Part shown: in pieces, positions 8,882 through 18,134 of the stretch
Numbering within the stretch: the first letter of the stretch is position 1
Layout: each line of letters starts with the position of its first letter
From: Chloroflexota bacterium
GTDB taxonomy: Bacteria > Chloroflexota > Limnocylindria > P2-11E
Assembly: GCA_016875795.1 (NCBI GenBank)
Contig: VGOU01000006.1
Span: forward strand, 1-35,464
Direction of reading: 5' to 3'
DNA length: 35,464 nucleotides
Notes under the pieces: generated by a model
Database searches by the model: none
Told to the model about the DNA's origin: nothing
What the model saw: only the letters and a program-made list of their open reading frames with translations
Made by a program: the position numbers and the translations under genes

Positions 8882-9858
8882 GGCGCGAGCTCCTTCACGA
8901 GCTGGATCGCTTCGGGCCGCGGCTCGTACCCCATCGCCTCGTTCAGGTGGAGGATCGGCTTGTTCTGGAAGTCGTTGTCGGTGCGCACGCGGTCGACGCC
9001 GAGCAGGGTCGCCTGCGCGACGGTCTCGTACTTCAGCGCCCGTGCCACGCCGCGGCCGCGCATCGACCGCGCGGTCCCGGTCCACTCGGTCACGACGATC
9101 CCGCGGACCGGCGGGTACGCGAGGAGCGAGATCCCGACGATCCCATCGCCGCTGCGCGCGATCCAGGCGCGGTCCTCGCGGATGCCCGGGTTGCGCAGCC
9201 AGCTGCGGAACGCGGAGAACGGCGTCGGCGTCCAGGGCACCGTGCGCGGCTCGTCCCGCGACGCCTCCTCGGCCAGCCGCCAGAGCTTGTCGTACCGCGC
9301 CGGGTCGCCGTCCTCGGCGAGGGTGAGGATGCGGATGCCCTGCTCGCGCAGGCGCGCGCGCGTCGCCTCGGCCTCGCGGAGCAGCCGGTCGCGGTGCGCG
9401 ACGAGGTCGAGCTCCCAGAAGCGCTCGCGGCGCTCCTCCCGGAAGCCGCGCCGCTGCGCCGAGGCGAGCTTGAACGGGTCGGTCTCCCAGGCCCAGAGCG
9501 TCGCGCGCCTGGCGCCGTCGGCGGCGCTGCGCGCTTCGGCGAACGCGAGGAGGGCGTCGTGGCGCTCGGCCGTGCGCGCCTCGGGGAGCAGGTCGGCCTG
9601 CGTCCGGCCCCAGCGCTCCGGCATGTCCTCCCACCGCGGGTGGCCCTGGGCGGCGAAGCCGACGGGGCGACCGCCGAGCAGCGCGACGTGGCGCTCCCAG
9701 ACCCCGTCGTCGTGCGGGTGCTCCCACCAGTAGCGGGTGAGGACGGGATCCTCGGGCGAGTCGGGGTAGATCGCGGTCCAGAGATCGGCGGCGAACGCGG
9801 CGTCGTCGAGCGTCGCGGGACGGAGGACGAGGTCGGCGGCCACGGCGATCGATCCCAT
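8878..9858 (-). CDS. GNAT-family N-acetyltransferase
   Basis: MGSIAVAADLVLRPATLDDAAFAADLWTAIYPDSPEDPV...; ARSMRGRGVARALKYETVAQATLLGVDRVRTDNDFQNKPILHLNEAMGYEPRPE is the acetyl-CoA-binding GNAT region. Confidence 0.88.
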   Translation of the reverse strand: MGSIAVAADLVLRPATLDDAAFAADLWTAIYPDSPEDPVLTRYWWEHPHDDGVWERHVALLGGRPVGFAAQGHPRWEDMPERWGRTQADLLPEARTAERHDALLAFAEARSAADGARRATLWAWETDPFKLASAQRRGFREERRERFWELDLVAHRDRLLREAEATRARLREQGIRILTLAEDGDPARYDKLWRLAEEASRDEPRTVPWTPTPFSAFRSWLRNPGIREDRAWIARSGDGIVGISLLAYPPVRGIVVTEWTGTARSMRGRGVARALKYETVAQATLLGVDRVRTDNDFQNKPILHLNEAMGYEPRPEAIQLVKELAP

Positions 9859-9905
9859 GTCGCGAGGCTAGCTGAGGCAGGCCATGCCCGATACTTGACG
9901 GTCCC

Positions 9906-11630
9906 ATGACCCTCGCCCCGCAGCGCCGCTGGGTGCTCCCCGTCGTCACCATGGGGGACCTCCCGCAGGGGATCCCCAGTCTGGTCGCGCGGATCATGCG
10001 CGCGCGGGGGATCGCCGCCGAGGAGATGCAGGGATTCCTCGACGCCCGGCCGAGCGCGAGCGGCCCGCCGATGCTCGACCAGGAGCTGGCGGTCGAGCGG
10101 ATCCGTCGTGCGCTCGCGTCTCGCGAGCGCATCGTCGTCCATGGGGACTACGACGTGGACGGCGTCGCCGGGGCGGCGCTCCTCGTGCGCGCGTTCCGCC
10201 GGCTCGGGTCCACCGTCGGCGCGTACATCCCGGACCGCCATGAGGAGGGGTACGGGCTGAGCGCGGCGGCCCTGCGGAAGATCGCCGCGGACGGCGTGCG
10301 CGTCGTCATCTCGGTCGACTGCGGCATCACCGCGGTCGCCGAGGCGGAGCTCGCCCGCGAGCTCGGCCTCGACCTCATCGTCACCGACCACCACCATCCG
10401 CCGCCGGTCATCCCGCGGGCGCTCGCGGTCGTCAACCCGCGCCGGCCGGACGACCCGTCGGTGGACCGGGAGCTCTGCGGCGCGGGCGTCGCGTACGTCC
10501 TCGCGCGCGACCTGCTCGGCGACCGCTTCGAGGAGCACCGCGACGAGCTCCTGCAGCTCGCCGCGGTCGCGACCGTCGCCGACGTCGTCCCGCTCCGCGC
10601 GGGCAACCGTCACCTCGTGCGCCGCGGCCTCGACGCGCTGAACGCGTCACCGATCACGGGGCTGCGCGCGCTCGCGGAGCGCGCGGGACTGAAGGTGGGG
10701 AAGGTCACCGCGTCGGAGATCGGCTGGGTCGTCGGGCCGCGGCTGAACGCGGCCGGCCGCATCGCCGACGCCACCGACGCGCTGCGGCTCCTGCTCACCG
10801 AGGACCCCGCCGAGGCGAAGGCGCTCGCCGACCGGCTCGAGGAGCGCAACACCGAGCGCCAGCAGCTGACGCTCGACGTCGTGCGCCAGGCGCGCGAGCG
10901 CGCGAAGGAGCAGGCCGACGCGTGGGCGACCGTCGTCGCGGATCCCGGCTGGGCCGCCGGGATCGTCGGCCTCGCGGCCTCGCGCCTCGTCGAGGACCAC
11001 GGCCGCCCGGCGGTCGTCATCGCCATCGACGGCGAAGAGGGGAAGGGGAGCTGCCGCTCGATCGCGTCCGTGCACATCGCCGAGGCGCTCGCCGAGTGCT
11101 CCGACCTGCTCACGAAGCACGGCGGCCACGCCATGGCCGCGGGCTTCTCGGTCCCGGCCGCGAACATCGCCGCGTTCCGCGAGCGCCTCGACGCCGTCGT
11201 GCGCGCGCGCCTGCGCGGCGTGCGCCCCGTGCCGACGCTCGTCGTCGACGCCGAGATCGAGCCGGAGGCGCTCACGCCGCGGCTCGCGCTCGAGCTCGCG
11301 ATGCTCGAGCCGTGCGGCGCCGCCAACCCGCGGCCGCGGATGCTCCTGCGCGACGTCAAGGTCTTCGGTGTGCGCCAGGTCGGCGCCGACGCGGACCACC
11401 TGCGCTGCAAGATGGCCGTCGGCCGCTTCACCTTCGACGCGATGGCGTTCCGCCGCGGCGAGCACGCCGAGGCCGTCACCGGCGAGGGCCGCGTCGACGC
11501 GGTCGTGACCGTCGGGATCGGGCTCCGCGGCTTCGTCGAGCTCGAGATCCAGGACATGGGCCCCGTCGGCACCGCGGACGCGATGGCCCGGGCCGCCGCG
11601 GAGCGCCTCGTCGCGCAGGCGGTGGCCTGA
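9906..11630 (+). CDS. recJ: Single-stranded-DNA-specific exonuclease RecJ
   Basis: DHH motifs: VHGDYDVDGVAGAALL, VDCGITAV, LIVTDHHHPPP; DHHA1 motif KHGGHAMAAGFSV. Confidence 0.95.
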   Translation: MTLAPQRRWVLPVVTMGDLPQGIPSLVARIMRARGIAAEEMQGFLDARPSASGPPMLDQELAVERIRRALASRERIVVHGDYDVDGVAGAALLVRAFRRLGSTVGAYIPDRHEEGYGLSAAALRKIAADGVRVVISVDCGITAVAEAELARELGLDLIVTDHHHPPPVIPRALAVVNPRRPDDPSVDRELCGAGVAYVLARDLLGDRFEEHRDELLQLAAVATVADVVPLRAGNRHLVRRGLDALNASPITGLRALAERAGLKVGKVTASEIGWVVGPRLNAAGRIADATDALRLLLTEDPAEAKALADRLEERNTERQQLTLDVVRQARERAKEQADAWATVVADPGWAAGIVGLAASRLVEDHGRPAVVIAIDGEEGKGSCRSIASVHIAEALAECSDLLTKHGGHAMAAGFSVPAANIAAFRERLDAVVRARLRGVRPVPTLVVDAEIEPEALTPRLALELAMLEPCGAANPRPRMLLRDVKVFGVRQVGADADHLRCKMAVGRFTFDAMAFRRGEHAEAVTGEGRVDAVVTVGIGLRGFVELEIQDMGPVGTADAMARAAAERLVAQAVA

Positions 11631-13843
11631 TGCTCACGCGGATCACCGGGGTGACCGACCGGCTGCGGCCGCAGCGCCGCGGGCCGCCCGACGCGGAGGC
11701 GATCGTGGCGGAGATGCAGCGCCACTACTCCGCGGCCGACGTCGAGCTCGTCCGCCGCGCCTATGACTACGCGGCGGCGGCCCACGAGGGCCAGCTGCGC
11801 GCGACGGGCGGCCCGTTCATCGAGCACCCCGCGGCGGTGGCGCTCTCCATGGCGCAGCTCGGGATGGACCCGCCGAGCATCGCCGCGGCGCTCCTGCACG
11901 ACGCCCCCGAGGACACGACGAAGACGACCGACGACCTCCGGCGCGCGTTCGGGGAGGAGATCGCGCGGCTCGTCGAAGGCGTGACGAAGCTCTCGAAGGT
12001 CGGCGGGCAGAACGCCGCCGGCGTCACGCTCGAGCAGCGCCAGGCCGAGGACCTGCGGAAGATGTTCCTCGCGATGGCGACGGACCTGCGCGTCGTCGTC
12101 ATCAAGCTGTGCGACCGCCTCCACAACATGCGCACGCTCGGGCCGCTCCCCGCGGAGAAGCAGCTGCGGATCGCGAAGCAGACGATGGAGATCTACGCGC
12201 CTCTCGCGCACCGCCTGGGGATCTGGCAGATCAAGAGCGAGCTCGAGGACCTCGCGTTCCGGCACATCGAGCCGCAGCACTACCGCGAGCTCACCGAGCA
12301 GCTCGCGCAGCGGCGGCAGGTGCGCGAGCGCAGCGTCGAGCAAGCGGTGAAGACGCTCTCGCGGGAGCTCGAGAGGGCCGCCATCAAGCACGAGATCAGC
12401 GGGCGGGCGAAGCACCTCTGGTCGATCGCGCAGAAGATGCGGCGGAAGGGCGTCTCCATCAACGAGGTCTACGACCTCCTCGCGGTGCGCGTGGTCCTCG
12501 AGGACGTGCCCGCGTGCTACGGCGCGCTCGGCGTCGTGCATACGCTCTGGCCGCCCATCCCGGGGCAGTTCGACGACTACATCGCCGTCCCGAAGCCGAA
12601 CCTGTACCAGTCGCTGCACACGGCGGTGATGGGCCCCGACGGGCAGCCGCTCGAGATCCAGGTCCGGACGCACGAGATGCACCAGCTCGCCGAGTACGGG
12701 ATCGCGGCGCACTGGCGGTACAAGGAAGGCGGCAGGCCGAAGACCGACCCGAAGTACGAGTCGAAGCTCGCCTGGATCCGCCAGCTCATGGAGTGGCAGC
12801 ACGACGTCTCGGACGCCACCGAGTTCGTCGAGTCGCTCAAGGTCGACTTCTTCCACGACCAGGTCTTCGTCTTCACGCCGAAGGGCGAGGTGAGGGAGCT
12901 CCCGGCCGGCTCGACCCCCATCGACTTCGCCTACCGCATCCACACCGACATCGGCCACCGCTGCATCGGCGCGAAGGTGAACGGCCGCATCGTCCCGCTC
13001 GACCACAAGCTCCACTCGGGCGACATCGTCGAGATCATCACGAGCAAGGCCGCGCGCGGTCCGTCGCGCGACTGGCTCGGCCTCGTCGTCACGCCCGGGG
13101 CCCGCGAGAAGATCCGGCAGTGGTTCAAGCGACAGCAGCGCGAGGAGAACGTCGCGCACGGGCGCGAGGCCCTCGACCGCGAGCTGAGGCGGATCGCGCA
13201 GCGGTCGCTCGCGGACATCGACGCCGCGGAGCTCCAGCGCGTGAGCGAGCAGCTGAACATGCACGGCATCGACTCGATGTACGCGGCCCTCGGGTACGGC
13301 GAGCTCTCGGCGGCGCAGATCGTGACGCGGCTGCGCATCCTCGACGACACCTTGCTCGCCATCCCCCACCAGGCGCCGCCTCCGCCGCCTGCGACGACGA
13401 AGGGCGGCATCCGCGTGAAGGGCATGGGCGACCTGCTCGTGCGCTTCGGCGTGTGCTGCGACCCGGTCCCCGGCGATCCGATCGTGGGGTACATCACGCG
13501 CGGCCGCGGCGTCACCGTGCACCGCGCCGACTGCGCGAACGTCCGGAACATGGCCGAGCGCGAGCGCATCGTCGAGGTGGAGTGGGAGCGCGCGGGGCCG
13601 CGGACGTATCCCGTCGCCGTCCGCATCGTCGGCTGGGACCGCACCGGGCTCCTGCGCGACATCGCGTCGGTGATCAGCGAGGACCAGGTGCAGCTCGTCA
13701 GCCTCGCCGCGAACGCGAACGCCGACAAGACCGCGACGGTGAACGCGGTCCTACAGGTGACGAGCGTCGAACAGCTGTCGCGCGTCCTCGCCCGGGTCGA
13801 GGGCGTGCGCGACGTCTTCAGCGTCAGCCGCGACGGGCGATAG
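11630..13843 (+). CDS. relA: Bifunctional (p)ppGpp synthetase/hydrolase RelA/SpoT
   Basis: HD domain (GGPFIEHPAAVALSMAQLGMDPPSIAAALLHDAPEDT), synthetase (YDLLAVRVVLEDVPACYGALGVVH), TGS domain (VFTPKGEVRELPAGSTPIDFAYRIHTDIGHRC), C-terminal ACT. TGATG overlap with recJ. Confidence 0.95.
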   Translation: MLTRITGVTDRLRPQRRGPPDAEAIVAEMQRHYSAADVELVRRAYDYAAAAHEGQLRATGGPFIEHPAAVALSMAQLGMDPPSIAAALLHDAPEDTTKTTDDLRRAFGEEIARLVEGVTKLSKVGGQNAAGVTLEQRQAEDLRKMFLAMATDLRVVVIKLCDRLHNMRTLGPLPAEKQLRIAKQTMEIYAPLAHRLGIWQIKSELEDLAFRHIEPQHYRELTEQLAQRRQVRERSVEQAVKTLSRELERAAIKHEISGRAKHLWSIAQKMRRKGVSINEVYDLLAVRVVLEDVPACYGALGVVHTLWPPIPGQFDDYIAVPKPNLYQSLHTAVMGPDGQPLEIQVRTHEMHQLAEYGIAAHWRYKEGGRPKTDPKYESKLAWIRQLMEWQHDVSDATEFVESLKVDFFHDQVFVFTPKGEVRELPAGSTPIDFAYRIHTDIGHRCIGAKVNGRIVPLDHKLHSGDIVEIITSKAARGPSRDWLGLVVTPGAREKIRQWFKRQQREENVAHGREALDRELRRIAQRSLADIDAAELQRVSEQLNMHGIDSMYAALGYGELSAAQIVTRLRILDDTLLAIPHQAPPPPPATTKGGIRVKGMGDLLVRFGVCCDPVPGDPIVGYITRGRGVTVHRADCANVRNMAERERIVEVEWERAGPRTYPVAVRIVGWDRTGLLRDIASVISEDQVQLVSLAANANADKTATVNAVLQVTSVEQLSRVLARVEGVRDVFSVSRDGR

Positions 13844-13849
13844 GCGCGA

Positions 13850-14545
13850 AGGAAGGGTCCGCCGCCCTCTATCAGGGGATCGTCGATGCCGCGGCTGCGG
13901 TCACCGCGCCCGGTATGCGAACCTGTCGCTGCTCGAGCCGGGAGGCTGGATCCCCGCTCGGCGTGGGCGTTCAGCGACGCGGACCTGATGGCACGGACGC
14001 TCACGCAGGCGCGCTACGTCGTCCCCGGCTTCGACCCGATGGGCGTCCGTTGACGCGGCGACGTGAATGCCGCGGTGCGCCGTGCTCGTGGAGGGCCGTC
14101 CCCACCTCGCGCCCTTCGCCGAGCACGTGGAGGACGCCGTCCATCCGCTCATCGCCACGCTCGCGCGCCGGGTGCTCGGCCTCGAGTGGACCCACTCGGT
14201 GCCGCTCCTCATCTCCGGCGAGGTCGCCGGCGCGCTCGCGTTCCACTGGGCCGGGCGCCCGCACCCGCGGGCGCCGAGCGTCGCCGACGAGCTCGACCGC
14301 CAGCGCGAGGAGGACGTCCGCGCCGCGAGCCACCGGCTGAATCGCCGCTCATCGAGGTCGGCCTCGTCCCGGCGCTCGAGATGCTCGCCGGCTCGTCCGC
14401 CGACCTCGACGTCCGCATCGAGACAGCGCCGGGCGTGTCCACGCGCGACGGCATCGCGCGCAACGCGCTGCCGAGCGCGCTGCGCCTCGCGCCGCACCGG
14501 TCCATCGAGGAGGCGCTCGGCGGGATCGCGCGGCCTTCACGCGCG
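13850..14545 (+). pseudogene. Decayed GAF-domain sensor histidine kinase remnant
   Basis: Pieces spread over three frames: ALYQGIVDAAAAVT / RYANLSLLEPGGWIPA / AWAFSDADLMARTLTQARYVVPGFDPMGVR / CAVLVEGRPHLAPFAEHVEDAVHPLIATLARRVLGLEWTHSVPLLISGEVAGALAFHWAG / EVGLVPALEMLAGSSADLDVRIETAPGVS. Confidence 0.65.
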
Positions 14546-15167
14546 GGTGCACGGGGTCGCGCTCCCGGTCGAGGTCGAGCCCCTGTTAGGTCTGGACGAG
14601 CTGGTCCTCCACCGTCTTCAGCGCGATCCCCAGGCGCGGCGATCGCGTCGTTCGTCAACCCCTCGGCGACGAGGGCGAGGATGCCGCGCTGCCGCTCGGT
14701 GAGGCCCGCGAGCGCGCCGGCGTCGCGCGCCTGCCTGCCCGCCACGAGCGAGGGGTCGAGCGCGACGAGGCCCTGTGACGCTCCGTCGACGGCGCGGCGC
14801 AGGACGCTCGCGTCCCGCACGGAGCGCTTCAGGAGGTACGACCAGCCCGAGACCTGAGGGCGGGGGATCGACGGGAGGAGCCTCGGCGCGCGCACGTTGG
14901 AGAGGGGCACGATCCCGAGGCCGGGGAGCTTCTCGCGGAGGAGCAGGCCGAGCTGCACGCCGTTGATGCCGCCGCCGAGCTCGATGTCGAGGAGCGCGAC
15001 GTCCGGCTTGAGCGACGGGACGTCCCGCAGGGCAGCTTCGGCGCCGCCGAACGCCCCGACCACCTCGAGGCCGCCGTCCATCCCGAGGACGGTCGCGAGC
15101 AGATCGAGCAAAGGGCCTCGTCCTCGACGATGGTGAGACGCAGGCGCTTCGTCACTGGCGGGAGCAT
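14530..15167 (-). pseudogene. Decayed NarL/FixJ (LuxR)-family response regulator
   Basis: MLPPVTKRLRLTIVEDEA [shift] LLDLLATVLGMDGGLEVVGAFGGAEAALRDVPSLKPDVALLDIELGGG...LTERQRGILALVAEGLTNDAIA [shift] LGIALKTVEDQLVQT*QGLDLDRERDPVHPRVKA: two frameshifts and an in-frame stop. Confidence 0.75.
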
Positions 15168-15266
15168 GCCACGGGGGTGCTCCCCCGACCCCCGCGGGGG
15201 CGGCGCTCTGTCCGCCGGCTCCGCGCCAGGGCACGCTCACGGCAGATCCGCCGGGGGAAGGGAATG

Positions 15267-15623
15267 CGTGCACAGATGATGAGCCGCCAGGACGATCGCC
15301 CCGTCACGCGGGCGCCCTCGCGGGGAACGCTGCCCGCCGTCACGACCCAGGTTGAGGTCCACGTGGGGCCGTTCGCCAAGCTCCGCGACGTGTTCGCGTT
15401 CGTCGAGCGCCTGAAGGCGGTCACCGGCGTGCGCGACGTCCGGATGGACCGCTGGGTCGCGGGCCACGCGGTCCTCATCGTCCGCCATCGCGACCGCATG
15501 CCGCTCCTCGCCGCGCCGCGCGAGCTCGAGGACGGGACGGCGACGGGGTCCGTCCGCCAGCCGCACGGGGTCCAGATCGAGGCCCGGCCCCGTCCGTGGA
15601 CCGCGGCTGCTAGCGTCGCGCGG
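15267..15623 (+). other. In-frame N-terminal extension of the S9 peptidase ORF encoding a small alpha/beta domain (possible remnant of a signalling protein)
   Basis: VTTQVEVHVGPFAKLRDVFAFVERLKAVTGVRDVRMDRWVAGHAVLIVRHRD, then a low-complexity join. The downstream peptidase has its own GTG start with a TAGCGT box 7 nt upstream. Confidence 0.45.
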
Positions 15624-17387
15624 GTGACCGATGCGGCCTGGCGACGGCGCTACCGAGCGCCGCGCTCGTCGTTCCCCACGTGGGCGCGCGACCGCGCCGA
15701 CCGCCTCACGTACCTGTCCAACCACATCGGGAGGTTCGAGGTGTTCGCGTGGGATCGCGCGCGCGACGCGCACCGCCAGGTCACCGATCGTCCGGAGGGG
15801 ACCGGCTACCGCGTGCCTGCGCGCCTCGACCCGGGCGGCGAGCACGTCTGGTGGTGGAACGACCGCAAGGGCGACGAGTTCGGGACGTGGGTCGTCGAGC
15901 GCTTCGAGGGGGCCGACCGCCGTGACGCCGCGCCGCTCGAGCCGTCGTACTCGACCGGCCTCGCCCTCGGTCGCGCGGTCGCGGCGATCGGGCGGTCGAC
16001 GGGGGAGGAAGGCTCGACGGTCTACGCCGTGCCGCGCGGGGAGCGGCCGCTGCTCGTCTACGCGCATCGCGAGTTGGCGCGCGTCGGCGGCCTCAGCGCC
16101 GATGAGGACCTCGTCCTCCTTTCGCACTCGGAGCACGGCGACAGCCGCGACCCCGCGCTGCGCGTCATCGATCTCGCGGGCGACCCCGTGGCCGAGCTGT
16201 GGGACGGCCCGGGCAAGGGCCTCCAGCCCGGGCGCTGGTCGCCGCTCCCGCGGGACCGGCGGGTCATCGTCCACCACGAGCGGACGGGCTCGCGGCGGCC
16301 GATGGTCTGGGACGTCGCGAGCGGCGCGACGACCGAGGTCGACGTGGACCTCCCCGGCGAGCTCTTCGGCGACTGGTATCCCGATGGCGAGGCGCTCCTC
16401 ATCGGACAGGACCACCGCGGGCGCTCTCACCTCCACCGTTACCGCCTCGCGACCCGCGCGCTCGAGCCGGTGGCGCACGAGCCGGGGTCGCTCGACGAGG
16501 CGCGCGTCCGTCCGGACGGCGAGGTCTGGTACCAGCTGAACGGCTCCGTCCGTCCGCCGCACACGCTGTGGGGCTCGCGCGTCGTCCTGCGCGCGCAGGG
16601 TCCCGAGCCGCCCGAGAGCACGCCGTACACGGATGCGGACGTGAAGGGGATCCACGTGTTCGTGGCCGAGCCGCGCGGCGGATCGCGTCCCCGGCCCGCG
16701 CTCTTCCTCGTCCACGGCGGTCCCGAAGCGCACGACCGTGACCGCTGGGACCCCGAGGTCCAGACGTGGGTCGACCACGGGTTCCTCGTCCTCATGGTGA
16801 ACTACCGCGGCTCGAGCGGGTACGGCAAGGAGTGGCGAGACGCGATCAGGGGGAAGCCCGGCCTCACCGAGCTCGAGGACATCGCGACCGTCCAGGACTG
16901 GGCGGTGGCGCAGGGTCTAGCGGACCGCGACCGCTGCGTCATCGGCGGCGCGTCCTGGGGCGGCTACCTCACGCTCCTCGGCCTCGGCACGCAGCCCGAG
17001 CGCTGGGCCGCGGGCCTCGCCGGCGTGCCCATCGGCGACTACATCGCGGCGTTCGAGGACGAGATGGAGCCGCTGAAGCGCTACGACGCCGCGCTCTTCG
17101 GCGGCACCCCGGACGAGGTGCCGCAGTCGTACCGCGAGCGCAACCCCATCACGTACGCCGAGCGCGTGCGCGCGCCGGTCATGATGCTCGTGGGCCGGAA
17201 CGACCCGCGCTGTCCCTCGCGCAGCGCCGACGTCTACGAGGCGCGCCTGCGGGAGCTCGGCAAGGCGTTCGAGACCTACCGCTACGACGCGGGCCACGGG
17301 TCGCTCGTCATCGACGAGCGCATCCGCCAGATGGAGGCGCAGATCGCCTTCCTGGCGAAGCACCTCGGCACGCCGAAGCCGCTCTAG
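15624..17387 (+). CDS. S9-family (prolyl-oligopeptidase/acylaminoacyl-peptidase-like) serine peptidase
   Basis: LFLVHGGPEAHDRD, VNYRGSSGYGKEWRDAI, nucleophile GGASWGGYLTLL, VMMLVGRNDPRCPSRSAD, DAGHGSL. Start placed at GTG 15624; the track ORF extends in frame to 15177. Confidence 0.88.
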   Translation: MTDAAWRRRYRAPRSSFPTWARDRADRLTYLSNHIGRFEVFAWDRARDAHRQVTDRPEGTGYRVPARLDPGGEHVWWWNDRKGDEFGTWVVERFEGADRRDAAPLEPSYSTGLALGRAVAAIGRSTGEEGSTVYAVPRGERPLLVYAHRELARVGGLSADEDLVLLSHSEHGDSRDPALRVIDLAGDPVAELWDGPGKGLQPGRWSPLPRDRRVIVHHERTGSRRPMVWDVASGATTEVDVDLPGELFGDWYPDGEALLIGQDHRGRSHLHRYRLATRALEPVAHEPGSLDEARVRPDGEVWYQLNGSVRPPHTLWGSRVVLRAQGPEPPESTPYTDADVKGIHVFVAEPRGGSRPRPALFLVHGGPEAHDRDRWDPEVQTWVDHGFLVLMVNYRGSSGYGKEWRDAIRGKPGLTELEDIATVQDWAVAQGLADRDRCVIGGASWGGYLTLLGLGTQPERWAAGLAGVPIGDYIAAFEDEMEPLKRYDAALFGGTPDEVPQSYRERNPITYAERVRAPVMMLVGRNDPRCPSRSADVYEARLRELGKAFETYRYDAGHGSLVIDERIRQMEAQIAFLAKHLGTPKPL

Positions 17388-17399
17388 CCGCGAGGAGCC

Positions 17400-17756
17400 T
17401 CAGGGCGTCAGCCGGAGGACCACCGGCTCGCGGCCCTTCTCCACGTACCACGGCTGCACCCACTCGGCGCCGTACTTCGCGCGCCAGAGCTCGACGAGCC
17501 TGCGGAGCGCGGCCTCGCGGTCGCCGGGACGCTCGTAGCGGGCGGCCAGCTCCTGGCCCGCGATGCGGACCGTGCACCCGGGGTGCTCCCGAAGGTTGAG
17601 GAGCCAGTCCGGGGTGCGCTCGTCACCGCGCAGCCACAGGGCGCCGTCCGCGTGCGCGAACCAGACGCGGACGGAGTGGGGGCGTCGCGTGCGCCGGCCG
17701 CGGGTGACGAGCTCGAGCTCCTCGGTGGCCGCGAGCGCGCGGTCGAGGTCAGTCGT
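17400..17756 (-). CDS. Deazaflavin/F420-dependent nitroreductase-like or PNPOx-like split-barrel protein; no canonical start codon found
   Basis: Minus-strand frame not in the track: DLDRALAATEELELVTRGRRTRRPHSVRVWFAHADGALWLRGDERTPDWLLNLREHPGCTVRIAGQELAARYERPGDREAALRRLVELWRAKYGAEWVQPWYVEKGREPVVLRLTP*. Confidence 0.7.
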   Translation of the reverse strand, partial: TTDLDRALAATEELELVTRGRRTRRPHSVRVWFAHADGALWLRGDERTPDWLLNLREHPGCTVRIAGQELAARYERPGDREAALRRLVELWRAKYGAEWVQPWYVEKGREPVVLRLTP

Positions 17757-18132
17757 ACGAGATGAGCTCGAGGAGCGAGCCGTCGGGGTCGCGGAAGTAC
17801 ACGCTCGTGCCGTCGCCGCGGGCGCCGGTGCGCTCGACCGGCCCGAGCTCGATCGCGACGCCGTTCGATCTCAGGTGCTCGATCGCGCCGGCGATCGGGC
17901 CATCCCAGACGAAGCACAGGTCGCTGTTGCCGGGCGTGATGCGGACGCGGGCCACGGGCTCGGGGGTCGCTCCCGGCAGATGGACGTTCAGCTGCTGCTC
18001 GCCGAAGCGGTACGCCTTGCGGCCGCGCGGCAGATCGCGGATCTCCGCGCCGAGGACGTCGCGGTAGAAGGCGTCCGAGCGGGCGGGGTCCGAGACCGCG
18101 ATGACGGTGTGGTCGAGCCGGAGCGCGCGCAG
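17749..18132 (-). CDS. VOC (glyoxalase/bleomycin-resistance) family protein; start uncertain (CTG at 18132?)
   Basis: LRALRLDHTVIAVSDPARSDAFYRDVLGAEIRDLPRGRKAYRFGEQQLNVHLPG...VYFRDPDGSLLELISYD*. Confidence 0.85.
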   Translation of the reverse strand: MRALRLDHTVIAVSDPARSDAFYRDVLGAEIRDLPRGRKAYRFGEQQLNVHLPGATPEPVARVRITPGNSDLCFVWDGPIAGAIEHLRSNGVAIELGPVERTGARGDGTSVYFRDPDGSLLELISYD

Positions 18133-18134
18133 CG

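Noticed and set aside
10610-13522. 970-aa minus-strand ORF opposite recJ/relA
   Set aside because: Low-complexity, His/Arg/Asp-rich antisense frame; recJ and relA on + explain the region.
17408-17917. Track ORF of 169 aa (MLRLGWPDRRRD...)
   Set aside because: Arg/Ser/Pro-rich wrong frame; the adjacent frame gives a coherent split-barrel protein ending VVLRLTP.
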